Below are positions 46,579-58,105 of a stretch of 64,000 bases of DNA, piece after piece (the stretch's first letter is position 1; each line of letters starts with the position of its first letter). The position numbers were made by a program, and so were the translations under genes. The notes under the pieces were generated by a model. It did no database searches. It was not told where the DNA came from and was given only the letters and a program-made list of their open reading frames with translations. Origin of the DNA: Halobacillus litoralis (lineage in GTDB: Bacteria; Bacillota; Bacilli; Bacillales; Halobacillaceae); contig NZ_CP129016.1 in assembly GCF_020524085.2 (NCBI RefSeq), positions 738,001 through 802,000 of the forward strand. The letters run 5' to 3'.

Positions 46579-48048
46579 TTAAGCTTGCAACTTGCTTAAT
46601 ACATCATTCAGACGGACCGTTACCGTTTCTAATCCAAGCAAATGAATCGCGTTAGGAAGTTCTGGGCCATGGGTTTGACCTGTAGTGGCTACACGGACAG
46701 GCATGAACAACTTCTTCCCTTTATGACCCGTCTCTTTCTGAACCGCTTTGATTTGCTTTTTAATGTTTTCTGGTGTGAAGTCTTCAAGTTCATGAAGGTT
46801 TTTCTTGAACGTTTCCAATACTTCCGGTACTTGTTCCCCTTCAAGGACTTCCATAGCAGCTTCATCATACTGAATTTCCTGCTTGAAAAACAATTCGGTC
46901 AGCTCGACGATTTCCGCTCCGTAGCTCAGTTGTTCCTGATAAAGGCTGATGAGTTCGCGCGACCACTTGCGATCTTCCTCGCTCATGTCTTGAGACAAAC
47001 GTCCAGCCTCAACTAAATGAGGAAGGGCAAGATCGACTACGCGGTCCAAATCAGATGCTTTGATGTACTGATTGTTCATCCATTTCAGTTTCGCCGGATC
47101 GAAAACCGCTGGTGAAGTAGAAAGTCGATCTGCATCGAAGATCTCGACAAGCTTGTCCTGGGTGAAAATTTCTTCTTCCCCGACTGGTGACCAGCCTAGT
47201 AAAGTGATGAAATTGAAAAGAGCTTCTGGAAGATACCCTAGGTTTTTATATTGTTCAATAAACTGAAGAATGTGCTGATCACGCTTGCTCAGTTTTTTGC
47301 GCTCTTCGTTTAGAATCAAAGTCATATGACCAAACTTCGGAGCTTCCCAATCAAAAGCTTCATACACCATCATTTGTTTCGGTGTATTGGAAATATGCTC
47401 TTCCCCACGAAGAACGTGTGTGATTTTCATTAAGTAATCATCAATCGCAACAGCGAAATTATACGTTGGTGTTCCGTTCTGCTTAACGATGACCCAATCA
47501 CCAAAATCGCTGGATTCAAAAGTAATATCACCACGGACGATATCGTTGAACGTGTACGTATGGTTTTCAGGGACGCGGATACGAATACTAGGCTTACGGC
47601 CCTCCGCTTCAAATGCTGCGATTTGTTCCTCTGTAAGGTCGCGGTGTGCACCAGAGTATTTCGGCGCTTCCCCTCGTGCCATTTGCGCTTCACGTTCTGC
47701 TTCAAGCTCTTCTGATGTCATATAGCATTTGTACGCAAGACCGCGTTCCATCAATTCGTCGACATATTTCTTATAAATATCCAGACGTTCCATCTGACGG
47801 TAGGGACCATATTCGCCCCCTTTTTCTGAACTCTCGTCCCATTCGATTCCCAACCACTTCAAATAGTCGAGCTGGCTCTTTTCGCCACCCTCGACGTTTC
47901 GCTTTTCATCCGTATCCTCAATACGAATGACTACCTTTCCACCTGCATTTTTCGCATAAAGGTAGTTGAATAGAGCCGTCCTTGCATTACCAATGTGAAG
48001 GTGCCCTGTTGGACTTGGTGCATAGCGCACCCGTACTTCGTTAGACAT
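46579..48048 (-). CDS. gltX: Glutamyl-tRNA synthetase
   Basis: The 489-residue discriminating/non-discriminating class Ib synthetase has HIGH motif HLHIGNART at residues ~16-24 and KLSKRD near 252. In Bacilli GltX charges both tRNA-Glu and tRNA-Gln, the latter then being amidated by GatCAB. Full length, downstream of the ispDF gene and followed by the T-box terminator. Confidence 0.97.
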   Translation of the reverse strand: MSNEVRVRYAPSPTGHLHIGNARTALFNYLYAKNAGGKVVIRIEDTDEKRNVEGGEKSQLDYLKWLGIEWDESSEKGGEYGPYRQMERLDIYKKYVDELMERGLAYKCYMTSEELEAEREAQMARGEAPKYSGAHRDLTEEQIAAFEAEGRKPSIRIRVPENHTYTFNDIVRGDITFESSDFGDWVIVKQNGTPTYNFAVAIDDYLMKITHVLRGEEHISNTPKQMMVYEAFDWEAPKFGHMTLILNEERKKLSKRDQHILQFIEQYKNLGYLPEALFNFITLLGWSPVGEEEIFTQDKLVEIFDADRLSTSPAVFDPAKLKWMNNQYIKASDLDRVVDLALPHLVEAGRLSQDMSEEDRKWSRELISLYQEQLSYGAEIVELTELFFKQEIQYDEAAMEVLEGEQVPEVLETFKKNLHELEDFTPENIKKQIKAVQKETGHKGKKLFMPVRVATTGQTHGPELPNAIHLLGLETVTVRLNDVLSKLQA

Positions 48049-48105
48049 AATTGTTCTCCTTTCCTATTCCGGTCTATATCCTTGACTTATTTTATCATTT
48101 TTTGT

Positions 48106-49296
48106 TTAGGAATGCTGATTATTTTGCAAAAGGACGACTGCCTGTGCGGCAATTCCTTCTTTCCGACCCGTAAAACCGAGTTTTTCTGTAGTCGTTGCTT
48201 TCACGTTGATCCGTCCCGGTTCCACCCTGAGGAGGGAGGCGATATTTTCCCGGATTTGCTCTATATAAGGAGCCATTTTAGGGGCTTGGGCAATGACCGT
48301 ACAATCCATATTCCCAAGTGCATACCCATGCTCTGTCACGATATCCCACACGTGCTGAAGCAATTTGCCGGAGTCTGCGTCTTTAAACGCAGGATCCGTG
48401 TCTGGAAAATGTTTACCGATATCCCCTTCGCCAATCGCTCCAAGACACGCATCTGCGATTGTGTGCAGGAGAACATCTGCATCTGAATGCCCAAGAAGAC
48501 CTTTTTCATGAGGGATTTCAATTCCTCCGATGATGCAAGGCCGTCCTTCCGTCAATTGGTGTACATCAAATCCTTGGCCGACACGAAACATAGGGCCATC
48601 CTCCACCTTTCCATTTCTTTGATTACTCAAGTAAGCTTGGGCTTTATGTAAGTCCTCAGGGGTCGTAAGCTTGATATTGTCATAGCTTCCTTTCACGATT
48701 GCCACTTCTTTGTCCAACCGCTCGACGAGAGAAGCGTCATCTGTGCCGTAGTATCTGCTTTTCCTTGCTCGTTCATGCGCTTCATGAATCAAATCATAGG
48801 AGAAGGCTTGAGGCGTCTGAGCCGCCCATAGAGTACTTCTATCCAATGTATCCAAACCTAGATCCGACTTCTGCTTGATTGTATCCGTCACAGGGACAGC
48901 AAGAAGAGCGGCTTCTTTTTCGTAGGCCGTCACAGACAATTTGTGTAAGAGCTCCTGAGGTACAAACGGGCGCGCCCCGTCATGAATAAACACAGGAAGT
49001 TCTCTGTGCCTGACAGCTTCCAGTCCTGCAAATACACTATCCTGTCGTTCTGCTCCACCATCAACGAGGTGAACGGAGTGACGGAGCGGATATTCTTGTA
49101 AAAGTCCCTCCATCTGAGATCGTTCACGTTCATTTGTTACTAAAACCAACTCTTCACACCACTCATCCTGATCAAAGACGGAAAGAGTGTGACAGATCAA
49201 CGGTTGGTCACCGATTTTCAAAAACTGCTTATTGCGACCAGCGAGCATCCGTTTGCCCTGTCCCGCCGCAAGTATGATAGCTGTATATTTTTTCAT
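48106..49296 (-). CDS. ispDF: Fused IspD-IspF (MEP pathway) protein
   Basis: One 396-residue frame encodes two MEP-pathway enzymes. Residues 1-~230 are IspD (MEP cytidylyltransferase): LAAGQGKRM at 9-17, HDGARPFV and GTDDASLVE. Residues 236-396 are IspF (2-C-methyl-erythritol 2,4-cyclodiphosphate synthase): GFDVHQL and [10 protein letters not shown] metal-binding histidines and [13 protein letters not shown]. The joining part is only ~5 residues. An intact ribosome-binding sequence AAAGGTGGAGG followed by ATG 48591 lies at the junction, so IspF may also be made separately. In B. subtilis the two are separate neighbouring genes, so this is a recent fusion or a lost stop. Confidence 0.85.
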   Translation of the reverse strand: MKKYTAIILAAGQGKRMLAGRNKQFLKIGDQPLICHTLSVFDQDEWCEELVLVTNERERSQMEGLLQEYPLRHSVHLVDGGAERQDSVFAGLEAVRHRELPVFIHDGARPFVPQELLHKLSVTAYEKEAALLAVPVTDTIKQKSDLGLDTLDRSTLWAAQTPQAFSYDLIHEAHERARKSRYYGTDDASLVERLDKEVAIVKGSYDNIKLTTPEDLHKAQAYLSNQRNGKVEDGPMFRVGQGFDVHQLTEGRPCIIGGIEIPHEKGLLGHSDADVLLHTIADACLGAIGEGDIGKHFPDTDPAFKDADSGKLLQHVWDIVTEHGYALGNMDCTVIAQAPKMAPYIEQIRENIASLLRVEPGRINVKATTTEKLGFTGRKEGIAAQAVVLLQNNQHS

Positions 49297-49330
49297 GCGT
49301 ATCCATCCTACGTTTGTTTAGACGTTCATA

Positions 49331-49368
49331 AAACAACAAAAGCGATAACACGCATGTTATCACTTTTG
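49331..49368 (-). terminator. Terminator between yacL and ispDF
   Basis: CAAAAGTGATAAC/GTTATCGCTTTTG stem with T-rich end on the minus strand, ahead of the ispDF start. Confidence 0.75.
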
Positions 49369-49394
49369 TCATTCTCTATTTGTTTATACCGTTT

Positions 49395-50489
49395 TTACAA
49401 GGCTTTTTCAAGTGATTTCGGCTTTGCAAAGATCATACGACCGGCCGATGTCTGCAACACACTGGTGACTACGACTTCAATCGTCTTTCCGATAAAGTCT
49501 TTCCCTTCTTCGACGACGATCATTGTGCCGTCATCCAAGTAGGCGACCCCTTGATTCTGCTCTTTCCCGTCTTTGATGACTTGAATCGTCATCTCTTCTC
49601 CAGGAAGCACGACTGGTTTCACAGCATTCGCAAGATCATTAATGTTCAAGACTTGGACATTTTGAAACTCACAAACTTTATTCAAGTTGAAATCGTTCGT
49701 TACAACAATCCCGTCCATCACCTTCGCAAGTTTCACAAGCTTACTGTCTACTTCCTGTATGTCTTCGAAATCCCCTTCATAAATTTCAACATTCACAGGG
49801 AGATCTTTTTGAAGACGGTTCAAGACATCCAACCCACGACGACCACGGTTTCTTTTCAGACCATCGGATGAATCAGCGATGTGCTGCAATTCTTCCAATA
49901 CGAATTGTGGAATCACAATGGTTCCTTCTAAGAAATGTGTATCGCAAATATCTGCGATGCGGCCATCGATGATGACACTTGTATCCAAGATCTTTCGTTT
50001 CGGAATCAGAGCAGGATCCAAGGTGGAATCCTCCTGAAGTTCTTCTTCTGGTTTCTTCTCTTTCCTTGAAACCAAGTTCAGGAATTCATCCTTCCGTTTA
50101 AAACCGACCTGAAAACCAAAGTAACCTAATAAGAATGTTAAAAAGATCGGAACAACCTGGTTAACCACTTGAATCTGGATATCTTGTACAGGGATATTGA
50201 TCAAGTAGGCGATGATCAGCCCAACAATCAAACCGAGACTTCCGAACAGCAAATCTGCTACCGGTGCCCGGACGAGGGTATCTTCAACCCACCTTAAAAA
50301 ATCGACAATATAATCCACAATCCAAAAAGTAAATAAAAATAATATAAGTGCTCCTAGTACGGCCCCTAAGACAGATTGTATCCAATTCTGCCAAGTCAGC
50401 CCCATGGTTGTAAATAGCTCTGGGAAATAGAGGTAACCGATGGTTCCGCCGGTTATGACAATAAACAACTGTACGATACGTTTAAGCAC
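49395..50489 (-). CDS. PIN/TRAM-domain membrane protein YacL
   Basis: The 364-residue protein has four N-terminal membrane helices (residues ~1-135), then a PIN domain ([20 protein letters not shown] with the first acidic site; later [14 protein letters not shown]) and a C-terminal TRAM domain ([20 protein letters not shown]). It is conserved next to disA in Bacilli; its activity is probably nuclease-like but its role is not established. Present downstream of disA as in B. subtilis. Confidence 0.9.
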   Translation of the reverse strand: MLKRIVQLFIVITGGTIGYLYFPELFTTMGLTWQNWIQSVLGAVLGALILFLFTFWIVDYIVDFLRWVEDTLVRAPVADLLFGSLGLIVGLIIAYLINIPVQDIQIQVVNQVVPIFLTFLLGYFGFQVGFKRKDEFLNLVSRKEKKPEEELQEDSTLDPALIPKRKILDTSVIIDGRIADICDTHFLEGTIVIPQFVLEELQHIADSSDGLKRNRGRRGLDVLNRLQKDLPVNVEIYEGDFEDIQEVDSKLVKLAKVMDGIVVTNDFNLNKVCEFQNVQVLNINDLANAVKPVVLPGEEMTIQVIKDGKEQNQGVAYLDDGTMIVVEEGKDFIGKTIEVVVTSVLQTSAGRMIFAKPKSLEKAL

Positions 50490-50643
50490 TTGTATTCACC
50501 TCCTCAAACACAGTATGACCAAACCTAACAACCATTAATCATATAAAAAAGGAATGATGGTTTTTAACTTAGCACAACTTCCAAATTAAGTCAATGAGTA
50601 AACAAATTATCATATCACATTGTTCACAAATAAGTCAATATTC

Positions 50644-51717
50644 TTATATATGTCGATCTACGAACAGCTGTTCCTGTATGCGGTCAAGGCCGTCTCTGAT
50701 TTTCATCGCACGGATTTCTCCTACACCATCGACTTCAACAAGCTCTTTCGGAGAAGCCTGGATCAGTTCTTCCAACGTACCGAACCTTTCGACCAAGTGT
50801 TCAATAATGAGAACAGGAAGTCTAGGAATCCGACTTAAAATACGGTATCCTCTTGGAAAGATAGGGTCCGACAACTTCGTATTTGATGAATACCCCATGA
50901 GTTTCAATACCTGCTCATCGGAGAGAAGTTCCGTATTGGTGATTTCCTGCATTTTTCTCAGTATATAATAAGGTTCATAATCAGGACGCTTGCTGTAATC
51001 GCGCAATAACAATGTGGCTTCATCTTCAATATTCGAAACTAATTCCGTTAATTGGAGCTGAATCAAACGGCCCTCTGTACCAAGCTCATTTACATAGTTT
51101 AAAATCTCTGTCTTCGTCCGAAGAACCATTTCAATCCGGTGGACGACCTGAACAACTTCAGAAAAGGATACCATGTTTTCAAACTCCATTGCACCGAGGT
51201 TCGTCACGCTTTGATCGAGCACATTTTTATACTTTTCCAGTGTTTGAATCGCCTGATTAGCTTTTGTCAAAATGACACCAATATCTTTCAGTGAGTAACG
51301 GAGAGAACCTTTATACAAAGTGATCACGTTTCGGCGTTGAGATATAGCTATAACGAGAGCTCCCGTTTGTTTAGCCACACGTTCTGCCGTCCGATGCCTC
51401 ATCCCCGTTTCCGTGGATAGGATATCCGGGTCCGGCATCAATTGCGCATTAGCATAAAGAATGCGCGTCCCTTCATCATTCAAAATTAACGCCCCATCCA
51501 TTTTCGCCAATTCGTAAAGGTGAGCGGGAGTGAAATCAGACTGGATGTGGAAACCGCCATCCACAAGATCCCGCATATGATCACCGTATCCGAGCACTAT
51601 TAATCCTCCCGTTTTTGCACGCAAAACGTTATCAATTCCATCTCTCAGAGGTGTGCCAGGGGCAACCAGCTGAAGAATTTCTCCGATTCCATTTTCTTTG
51701 ATTTCATGCCATTCCAT
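50644..51717 (-). CDS. disA: DNA-integrity scanning diadenylate cyclase DisA
   Basis: The 357-residue protein makes c-di-AMP and scans DNA for lesions. The DAC domain carries DGA at residues 74-76 and RHR at 107-109; the coiled-coil linker follows, and the C-terminal helix-hairpin-helix ([20 protein letters not shown]) binds branched DNA. Its ATG touches the radA stop codon directly, so radA-disA are coupled; RadA is known to inhibit DisA. Confidence 0.97.
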   Translation of the reverse strand: MEWHEIKENGIGEILQLVAPGTPLRDGIDNVLRAKTGGLIVLGYGDHMRDLVDGGFHIQSDFTPAHLYELAKMDGALILNDEGTRILYANAQLMPDPDILSTETGMRHRTAERVAKQTGALVIAISQRRNVITLYKGSLRYSLKDIGVILTKANQAIQTLEKYKNVLDQSVTNLGAMEFENMVSFSEVVQVVHRIEMVLRTKTEILNYVNELGTEGRLIQLQLTELVSNIEDEATLLLRDYSKRPDYEPYYILRKMQEITNTELLSDEQVLKLMGYSSNTKLSDPIFPRGYRILSRIPRLPVLIIEHLVERFGTLEELIQASPKELVEVDGVGEIRAMKIRDGLDRIQEQLFVDRHI

Positions 51718-53097
51718 TTATGAATCCCCCAGTGTAACCTTCATCGCCTCCTGAACGGTACTGACACCGATCACTTCGATTTGAGAAGGAGGCGTCCAGC
51801 CATCCATGTTCTTCTTGGGAATGATGACCCTGTTGAAGCCTAATTTCGCCGCTTCATGGACCCTTTGCTCAATTCTTGCAACTCTTCGTATCTCACCCGT
51901 CAAGCCAACTTCCCCAACGACCACATCATCTCCATTCGGAGACTGATTCCGGAAACTTGAGGCAATGCTAATTGCAACGGCTAAATCAATCGCCGGCTCA
52001 TCCAATTTTACGCCACCAGCGACTTTTACGTAAGCATCCTGGTTCTGTAGCAGGAGCCCTGCTCTCTTTTCCAAAACAGCCATTAAAAGCGGTACACGGC
52101 TGTTATCAAGACCTGTAGCCATCCGTCTCGGGTTTCCGTATGCCGTAGGTGAGATCAAGGCCTGTATTTCTACAAGTACCGGTCTGGTCCCTTCCATGGA
52201 AGCCACCACGATTGAACCCGCAGCCCCTTGCGAACGTTCTTCCAGGAAAATTTCTGAAGGGTTCAGAACCTCTTCCAGGCCTTTCTCCTTCATTTCAAAG
52301 ATTCCCATTTCATGAGTACTTCCAAAACGGTTCTTCACACTTCTTAGAATTCTGAATGTGTGATGCTGCTCCCCTTCAAAATAAAGGACGGCATCCACCA
52401 TATGTTCAAGTAGACGTGGACCGGCAATGGAACCTTCTTTAGTAACATGCCCCACGATGAAAATAGGGATACCTTTGCTTTTAGCGATTCTCATCAAGTG
52501 ACTTGTACATTCACGAACTTGGGAAACGCTTCCTGGAGCAGAGGTAACATCTTCTTTGAAAATAGTCTGGATCGAATCTATGACCACAAATTTTGGTTCG
52601 ATGTTTTCAATTTGGTTGATGACATCCTGTAAGTTTGTTTCCGGTAAAACATAGAGTTCATCAGATGTAATATCCAAGCGTTCCGCCCGAAGCTTCGTTT
52701 GTCGCGATGACTCCTCCCCGGATATGTAGAGGACAGGAAATTCTTTTTTCGCGATCTGTGCAGAGACTTGAAGCAAAAGAGTGGATTTACCGATTCCCGG
52801 ATCCCCGCCAATCAAAACTAGAGACCCCGCCACGATCCCTCCTCCTAACACCCGGTTGAACTCAGGCATATCTGTCGGCATACGCGGTTCTTTTTGAGAC
52901 TTGATTTGTGTGATTTTTTCTGGTTTCGTTGTTGCGGAAGTGGAGCTCGTCTGAAACACATGTCTGGAATTCGCCGGAGCAGCCGCCATTTCTTCGACCA
53001 GCGTGTTCCATTGATTACACCCCGGGCATTTTCCCATCCATTTAGGTGTCTCATACCCACATTCATGGCAAACAAACTTCGTTTTTCTTTTTGCCAA
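51718..53097 (-). CDS. radA: DNA repair protein RadA (Sms)
   Basis: The 459-residue RecA-like helicase has the C4 zinc finger (Cys10, 13, 24, 27), Walker [12 protein letters not shown] near residue 98, the RadA-specific KNRFG motif ([14 protein letters not shown]) near 256, and a Lon-protease-like C-terminal domain. It acts in recombination branch migration. It starts at a TTG after GGAG. An inverted repeat and terminator lie upstream, and disA follows without a gap. Confidence 0.96.
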   Translation of the reverse strand: MAKRKTKFVCHECGYETPKWMGKCPGCNQWNTLVEEMAAAPANSRHVFQTSSTSATTKPEKITQIKSQKEPRMPTDMPEFNRVLGGGIVAGSLVLIGGDPGIGKSTLLLQVSAQIAKKEFPVLYISGEESSRQTKLRAERLDITSDELYVLPETNLQDVINQIENIEPKFVVIDSIQTIFKEDVTSAPGSVSQVRECTSHLMRIAKSKGIPIFIVGHVTKEGSIAGPRLLEHMVDAVLYFEGEQHHTFRILRSVKNRFGSTHEMGIFEMKEKGLEEVLNPSEIFLEERSQGAAGSIVVASMEGTRPVLVEIQALISPTAYGNPRRMATGLDNSRVPLLMAVLEKRAGLLLQNQDAYVKVAGGVKLDEPAIDLAVAISIASSFRNQSPNGDDVVVGEVGLTGEIRRVARIEQRVHEAAKLGFNRVIIPKKNMDGWTPPSQIEVIGVSTVQEAMKVTLGDS

Positions 53098-53135
53098 GAC
53101 TATCTCGCTCCTTATTCTTATTATTTTATACGTAA

Positions 53136-53162
53136 AAGATTGTGAATAAGTTTCACAATCTT
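53136..53162. promoter_or_regulatory. Perfect 11-bp palindrome upstream of radA (Rex-box-like)
   Basis: AAGATTGTGAA, five-base spacer TAAGT, TTCACAATCTT. The core TTGTGAA...TTCACAA resembles the Rex (NADH-sensing repressor) operator, except that the usual spacer is four bases. A TATAAAAT -10-like element lies just beyond it on the radA side. No T-run follows, so it is not a terminator. Confidence 0.5.
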
Positions 53163-53205
53163 ATCAATCATATTAAATCATTATAGTAAAATCATAGCGG
53201 AAGAT

Positions 53206-53239
53206 GAAAAAAATCGGAAGGCAAACCCTTCCGATTTTT
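53206..53239. terminator. Terminator of the ctsR-clpC operon
   Basis: Stem AAATCGGAAGG/CCTTCCGATTT, five-base loop, with T7 on the minus strand, ~120 bases after the clpC stop. The segment between it and clpC (53240-53356) shows nothing else. Confidence 0.92.
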
Positions 53240-53356
53240 CTTAGGCTCTGTTCACTTTATGATAGGTTTCGGTGAAATAGAAGAAGGGGAGCAGCCCTTC
53301 CTCCGCGTTCTTTCAACCTTCTGTAAAACAAGCCTTCCTGCTTTTATACAACTATT

Positions 53357-55822
53357 TTAATTTGTTGACTCCTGCTGCGTGTGGACGACAAAGTTTTTAT
53401 CGTCATCAAGATCGATTTTCACACTCTGCCCTTTAGCAATGTTCTCTTTTAAGAGTTCTTCAGAAAGCAGATCCTCAACATTCTTCTGAATAGAACGGCG
53501 CAATGGACGTGCTCCGTACTCTGGATCGAACCCTGATTCTGCAATGTGCTGAATAGCAGCATCAGACAAGACGAAGTCGATCTCTTGTTCTTTTAAACGT
53601 TTACGCAGTTCTTCGACCATCAAGGTTACGATATCTTTCATGTGTTTTCTCTCCAGGGAGTGGAACACGATTGTTTCATCAATACGGTTCAAGAATTCCG
53701 GACGGAAAGCTTTCTTCAACGCATCCGTAACTTTAGACTTCATGTCTTTGTAGTCCTGATCCGTATCACCCATGGAGAAGCCAACATATTTATTTTGCTT
53801 CAATTCTTGAGCTCCTACGTTGGAGGTCATGATCAGCACTGTGTTACGGAAGTCAACGACGCGCCCTTTAGAATCGGTCAGACGACCATCTTCAAGAACC
53901 TGGAGTAAAATGTTGAATACTTCCGGGTGCGCTTTTTCAATTTCATCAAGAAGGACGACAGAGTATGGCTTGTTGCGTACTTTCTCTGTTAATTGTCCGC
54001 CTTCATCATAACCGACGTAACCTGGAGGCGAACCGACAAGACGGGACGTGCTGTGTTTTTCCATGTACTCGGACATGTCGATCCGAATCATCGCATCTTC
54101 TTCTCCGAACATGCTTTCTGCTAACGCACGAGCAAGCTCTGTTTTACCGACACCTGTTGGTCCGAGGAAAATGAATGAACCGATTGGACGTTTCGGATCT
54201 TTAAGTCCGGCACGGGCGCGGCGGATCGCTTTGGAAATCGCTTTGACCGCTTCTTCCTGACCGATCACACGGTTGTGAAGCGTATCTTCAAGATGAAGAA
54301 GGCGTTCACTCTCATCTTTCGTCATCTTGGAAACAGGCACTCCCGTCCATGTGGATACGACAGAAGCAATGTCCTCGACTGTAACTTCGGAATCTTCATG
54401 GCCTTGTTTTTCTTTCCACTCATCTTTCGTTTGTTCCAACTCATCTCTCAAGCGCTGTTCACTGTCTCTTAAGGAAGCTGCTTTTTCAAATTCATGGCTC
54501 TGGACAGCGGCATCCTTCTCTTTTCGCACTTCCTCTAGCTTCTGCTCTAACTCTTTCAAGTTCGGTGGAGCTGTATAGGAGCGAAGACGAACTTTGGATG
54601 CAGCCTCATCGATCAGGTCAATCGCTTTATCCGGTAAGAAGCGGTCTGTGATGTAACGATCAGAAAAACGGACGGCAGATTCGATTGAATCGTCCGTGAT
54701 CGTTACACGGTGGTGTGCTTCATAACGGTCACGAAGACCTTGCAGGATTTGGATGGATTCATCAAGATTCGGTTCATCCACTTGAATAGGCTGGAATCTG
54801 CGCTCAAGTGCCGCATCCTTTTCAATATATTTACGGTACTCATCAAGTGTCGTCGCACCGATACATTGCAATTCACCACGGGCAAGAGACGGTTTAAGAA
54901 TATTGGATGCATCAATGGCACCCTCTGCGCCACCAGCACCGATCAACGTGTGAAGCTCGTCAATGAACAGGATGATGTTCCCCGCCTGACGAATCTCTTC
55001 CATCACTTTTTTCAAACGGTCTTCAAATTCACCGCGATACTTGGTACCCGCAACGACAGTACCCATATCAAGGGTCATCACTCGCTTATCGCGAAGGATT
55101 TCAGGGACTTCATTATTCATAATCTGCTGAGCCAGACCTTCGGCGATGGCTGTTTTACCAACACCAGGTTCACCGACAAGAACTGGGTTATTTTTTGTAC
55201 GACGGCTCAATACTTGAATGACACGCTCAATTTCTTTACTCCGACCGATGACAGGGTCAATGTTGCCCTCTTTCGCAATCGCTGTAAGGTCTCGGGCAAG
55301 TGAATCGAGGGTCGGTGTATTCGCATTCGCCGCCTGAGCACCTGAGCCGCCTCCACGGCGATTTTGCCCCCCTGTGGACTCATTGTTTCCAAGGAGTTGT
55401 AAAACTTGTTGACGGGCTTTGTTCAAGCTGACACCCAAATTATTCAGTACACGGGCAGCCACGCCTTCTCCCTCACGGATCAATCCAAGAAGAATATGTT
55501 CTGTTCCCACATAAGAGTGTCCAAGTTTACGAGCTTCATCCATGGAAAGCTCAATGACTTTTTTCGCACGAGGCGTATAATGAATCGTTTGGGAAACTTT
55601 CTCTCCCTTACCGATTAGTTTCTCTACTTCTTGCTGAATTTTTGAAGACTCAAGCCCTAATGCAGTCAGAGCCTTAGCAGCAATACCTTCTCCTTCACTG
55701 ACTAAGCCTAAAAGGATATGCTCTGTGCCAATGTTATTGTGACCTAATCGAACAGCTTCTTCCTGTGCCAGCGCCAATACTTTTTGTGCTCTTTCTGTAA
55801 ATCGCCCAAACATCATGGACAT
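53357..55822 (-). CDS. clpC: ATP-dependent Clp protease ATPase subunit ClpC
   Basis: The 821-residue Hsp100 protein has two N-terminal Clp repeats (1-~145), AAA domain 1 with GEPGVGKTA near residue 215, a UVR/coiled-coil middle region (~420-470) that binds adaptors such as MecA and McsB, and AAA domain 2 with GPTGVGKTE near 555. It unfolds substrates for ClpP. A VGF-like ClpP-docking loop reads YVGFSMG. Last gene of the ctsR operon. Confidence 0.98.
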   Translation of the reverse strand: MSMMFGRFTERAQKVLALAQEEAVRLGHNNIGTEHILLGLVSEGEGIAAKALTALGLESSKIQQEVEKLIGKGEKVSQTIHYTPRAKKVIELSMDEARKLGHSYVGTEHILLGLIREGEGVAARVLNNLGVSLNKARQQVLQLLGNNESTGGQNRRGGGSGAQAANANTPTLDSLARDLTAIAKEGNIDPVIGRSKEIERVIQVLSRRTKNNPVLVGEPGVGKTAIAEGLAQQIMNNEVPEILRDKRVMTLDMGTVVAGTKYRGEFEDRLKKVMEEIRQAGNIILFIDELHTLIGAGGAEGAIDASNILKPSLARGELQCIGATTLDEYRKYIEKDAALERRFQPIQVDEPNLDESIQILQGLRDRYEAHHRVTITDDSIESAVRFSDRYITDRFLPDKAIDLIDEAASKVRLRSYTAPPNLKELEQKLEEVRKEKDAAVQSHEFEKAASLRDSEQRLRDELEQTKDEWKEKQGHEDSEVTVEDIASVVSTWTGVPVSKMTKDESERLLHLEDTLHNRVIGQEEAVKAISKAIRRARAGLKDPKRPIGSFIFLGPTGVGKTELARALAESMFGEEDAMIRIDMSEYMEKHSTSRLVGSPPGYVGYDEGGQLTEKVRNKPYSVVLLDEIEKAHPEVFNILLQVLEDGRLTDSKGRVVDFRNTVLIMTSNVGAQELKQNKYVGFSMGDTDQDYKDMKSKVTDALKKAFRPEFLNRIDETIVFHSLERKHMKDIVTLMVEELRKRLKEQEIDFVLSDAAIQHIAESGFDPEYGARPLRRSIQKNVEDLLSEELLKENIAKGQSVKIDLDDDKNFVVHTQQESTN

Positions 55823-55834
55823 TCCCTCCTAACA

Positions 55835-56905
55835 TTATTCTTCATTTTCTAATTGAAGTCGTTCGCGAATTAAAGATGCTCTTCTTACATCCCTTTCATC
55901 AGGGGATAAAGTAGAATTAGCGTATTGTTGCAAGAATCCGGGCTGTGTAAGAACCATCAATTCATTTAAGATCGTACGCGGGATATGATCGATGAATCCT
56001 AAATCGATGCCCAATCTCAGATCAGAAAGGCATTTCGCGGCCTCCTTAGATTCTATGATTCGACTATTGGTCAAAACACCATAGGAACGAAAGATACGGT
56101 CTTCCAACTGAATACTCGAACGAGTCATCAATGCCTCTCTTGCTTTCCTCTCCTGTTCAATCAGCTGCTTTACCACACTGTGAAGATCTTCAACAATATC
56201 CTCTTCTGATTTACCAAGGGTAATCTGATTAGATATTTGATAAATATTCCCCAGAGCTTCACTGCCTTCCCCGTAAATGCCTCTTACAACAAGACCAAGC
56301 TGGTTAATGGCCGGCGTCATACGGTTGATTTGATTCGTCATGGACAGGGCGGGTAAATGCATCATGACAGAAGCTCTCATCCCCGTACCCACATTGGTCG
56401 GACAGGCGGTTAAATACCCCCGTTTCTCATCAAAAGCATAATCCACTTTTTCTTCGAGCCAATCATCCAATTGACTAGCTTGTTCCAATGCTTGATCCAA
56501 CTGAAAGCTAGGGAAATATAACTGTATGCGAATGTGGTCCTCTTCATTAATCATGATTGATACTTGTTCATTTTGTGAAATGAGAGAAGCCGACTTATCC
56601 GCTTTTTCAGCCAAATGTGGACTGATCAAATGTTTTTCTACCAGTACTCTCTTTTCAATCGGCTGTAAATCTTTCATTTGGACCAGCTCAAAATCTTTAT
56701 AATCTCTGAAAGACTTCTTTTGGAACTCTTCTTGGAAGAATTCCAATACTTTATTCAAAGTCTCTTCAGAAGCAATGATAGGAAAAGGATGCTGGGAAAA
56801 GTTACGAGCAAGTCGTATACGGCTGCTGAGTACAATATCGCTGTCCGGACCCTCTTGTTTCATCCATGGACTGATTGCTTCATTCATGAATTGCTGTAAA
56901 GACAT
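55835..56905 (-). CDS. mcsB: Protein arginine kinase McsB
   Basis: The 356-residue protein has the phosphagen-kinase catalytic domain: [10 protein letters not shown] near residue 26, the nucleotide-binding [13 protein letters not shown] near 165-178. The C-terminal phospho-arginine-binding RDVRRA is also present. McsB phosphorylates arginine residues, marking proteins for ClpCP and inactivating CtsR under heat stress. Its ATG overlaps the mcsA stop as TAATG; McsA is its activator. Confidence 0.97.
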   Translation of the reverse strand: MSLQQFMNEAISPWMKQEGPDSDIVLSSRIRLARNFSQHPFPIIASEETLNKVLEFFQEEFQKKSFRDYKDFELVQMKDLQPIEKRVLVEKHLISPHLAEKADKSASLISQNEQVSIMINEEDHIRIQLYFPSFQLDQALEQASQLDDWLEEKVDYAFDEKRGYLTACPTNVGTGMRASVMMHLPALSMTNQINRMTPAINQLGLVVRGIYGEGSEALGNIYQISNQITLGKSEEDIVEDLHSVVKQLIEQERKAREALMTRSSIQLEDRIFRSYGVLTNSRIIESKEAAKCLSDLRLGIDLGFIDHIPRTILNELMVLTQPGFLQQYANSTLSPDERDVRRASLIRERLQLENEE

Positions 56906-57453
56906 TACTCATCACCATCCTCCCTATGATGCAGTTGACTTTCTAAAGATCTGATCTTATCTCTAACTTTCGCTGCCTCTTCGAATTCTTCCTGCTCAAT
57001 TAATTGTCGAAGATTAGTTTTATATTCTTCCATCTCTTTTTTAAGGTGCAAGTTGCCACCTTCACGTTTCGGAATCTTACCATCATGTCTGGTGTTCCCA
57101 CTGTGAACACGGCGCAGAATGGGATTCAGACGTTCATCGAACGTTTTATAGCAGTCCGCACAACCAAACTTCCCGATCCTTGCAAACTCTTCATAGCTGA
57201 GCCCGCAATTAGGACATTTAAGTTTCGGTTTTTGATTATATGAGTGAGCGCTCTGCCCTTTTAAAGGAGAAGGTCCTTCGGAATGGAATAGACCTGAAAG
57301 GAGATCATTCAAGGTGAAGTTCTCTTCCCCGTAATTCATGTACCCATTTTCTTTCGCACATTTTTCACATACATGGACTTCTGACTTTTGACCATTAATC
57401 ACCTGCGTCAAATGGACGGTAGCAGGACGCTGATGACATTTCTGACACTCCAT
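56905..57453 (-). CDS. mcsA: McsA, zinc-finger activator of McsB
   Basis: The 182-residue protein has four CxxC pairs: CQKC, CEKC, CPNC and CADC, forming two zinc fingers, and a C-terminal UVR motif ([20 protein letters not shown]). It activates McsB and helps modulate CtsR. ATG 57453 is used, behind AGGGAGAGATTCAG; a start nine codons upstream in frame overlaps ctsR. Confidence 0.95.
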   Translation of the reverse strand: MECQKCHQRPATVHLTQVINGQKSEVHVCEKCAKENGYMNYGEENFTLNDLLSGLFHSEGPSPLKGQSAHSYNQKPKLKCPNCGLSYEEFARIGKFGCADCYKTFDERLNPILRRVHSGNTRHDGKIPKREGGNLHLKKEMEEYKTNLRQLIEQEEFEEAAKVRDKIRSLESQLHHREDGDE

Positions 57454-57473
57454 CTGAATCTCTCCCTTCTCAC

Positions 57474-57938
57474 TCAACACTTATATTTAAGGGTGAATAG
57501 CATGGCTGTCATGATTCGCGCACGTACTTCATCACGAAGTGGTAAAGAAAAAGCAAGGACGTCGCGATCGATGACACTTGCCATCAGTTTACTTTCCCGA
57601 TCAGTGATGATCTCATAATCTACCAACCGCTCAAGCACATCGATGGCTTTCGATTGGGAAACATGGGGATTGATGAGCTCCATCACCTCTTCAATCATTT
57701 CTGATCCTTTACGGTGTTGGATTCGGCTGATACGAATATATCCGCCTCCTCCTCTTTTACTTTCCACTATATAACCTTTTTCCACAGTAAAACGTGTCTT
57801 AATCACATAATTGATTTGAGAAGGTACACAATCAAATTTCTCGGCAAGTTCACTACGCTTGATCTCAATCGCCTGGTGCCGATTTTCATCTAAGATTCCC
57901 TTGAGATATTCTTCAATAACATCAGAGATATTCCGCAT
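57474..57938 (-). CDS. ctsR: Class III stress-gene repressor CtsR
   Basis: The 154-residue repressor begins MRNISDVIEEYLKGILDENR and has the N-terminal winged helix-turn-helix with the glycine-rich tip KRGGGGYIRISRI, which senses heat, and a C-terminal dimerisation domain. It represses its own operon and other clp genes. A perfect CtsR operator overlaps its promoter. Confidence 0.97.
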   Translation of the reverse strand: MRNISDVIEEYLKGILDENRHQAIEIKRSELAEKFDCVPSQINYVIKTRFTVEKGYIVESKRGGGGYIRISRIQHRKGSEMIEEVMELINPHVSQSKAIDVLERLVDYEIITDRESKLMASVIDRDVLAFSLPLRDEVRARIMTAMLFTLKYKC

Positions 57939-57954
57939 GCTCCCTCCCCCCTCT

Positions 57955-58017
57955 TTTGACTTTGACTATCTTTGACTTTAATTTTATTATACTCATTTTC
58001 TTTTGTCATGCAACTTG
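57955..58017 (-). promoter_or_regulatory. CtsR operator and sigma-A promoter of the ctsR operon
   Basis: On the minus strand AGTCAAA GAT AGTCAAA (57961-57977) is a match to the CtsR heptad direct repeat with a three-base spacer; a third half-site GTCAAA (57955-57960) follows at once. Upstream is -10 TATAAT (57986-57991), and TTGCAT 16 bp before it as -35. The operator lies around +10, blocking initiation. Confidence 0.9.
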
Positions 58018-58072
58018 TTTGTTTAGGAGAATTACATCTTCTATGTTTCCCCTTTTCCCCATGAAATAAAAC

Positions 58073-58102
58073 AAAAAAACTGCACAGAATCAACTGTGCA
58101 GC
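58073..58102 (-). terminator. Terminator after mgtC-like gene
   Basis: Stem GCTGCACAG/CTGTGCAG-type repeat (CTGCACAG and CTGTGCAG) with T7 on the minus strand, overlapping the very end of the MgtC-like gene region. Confidence 0.85.
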
Positions 58103-58105
58103 TCT

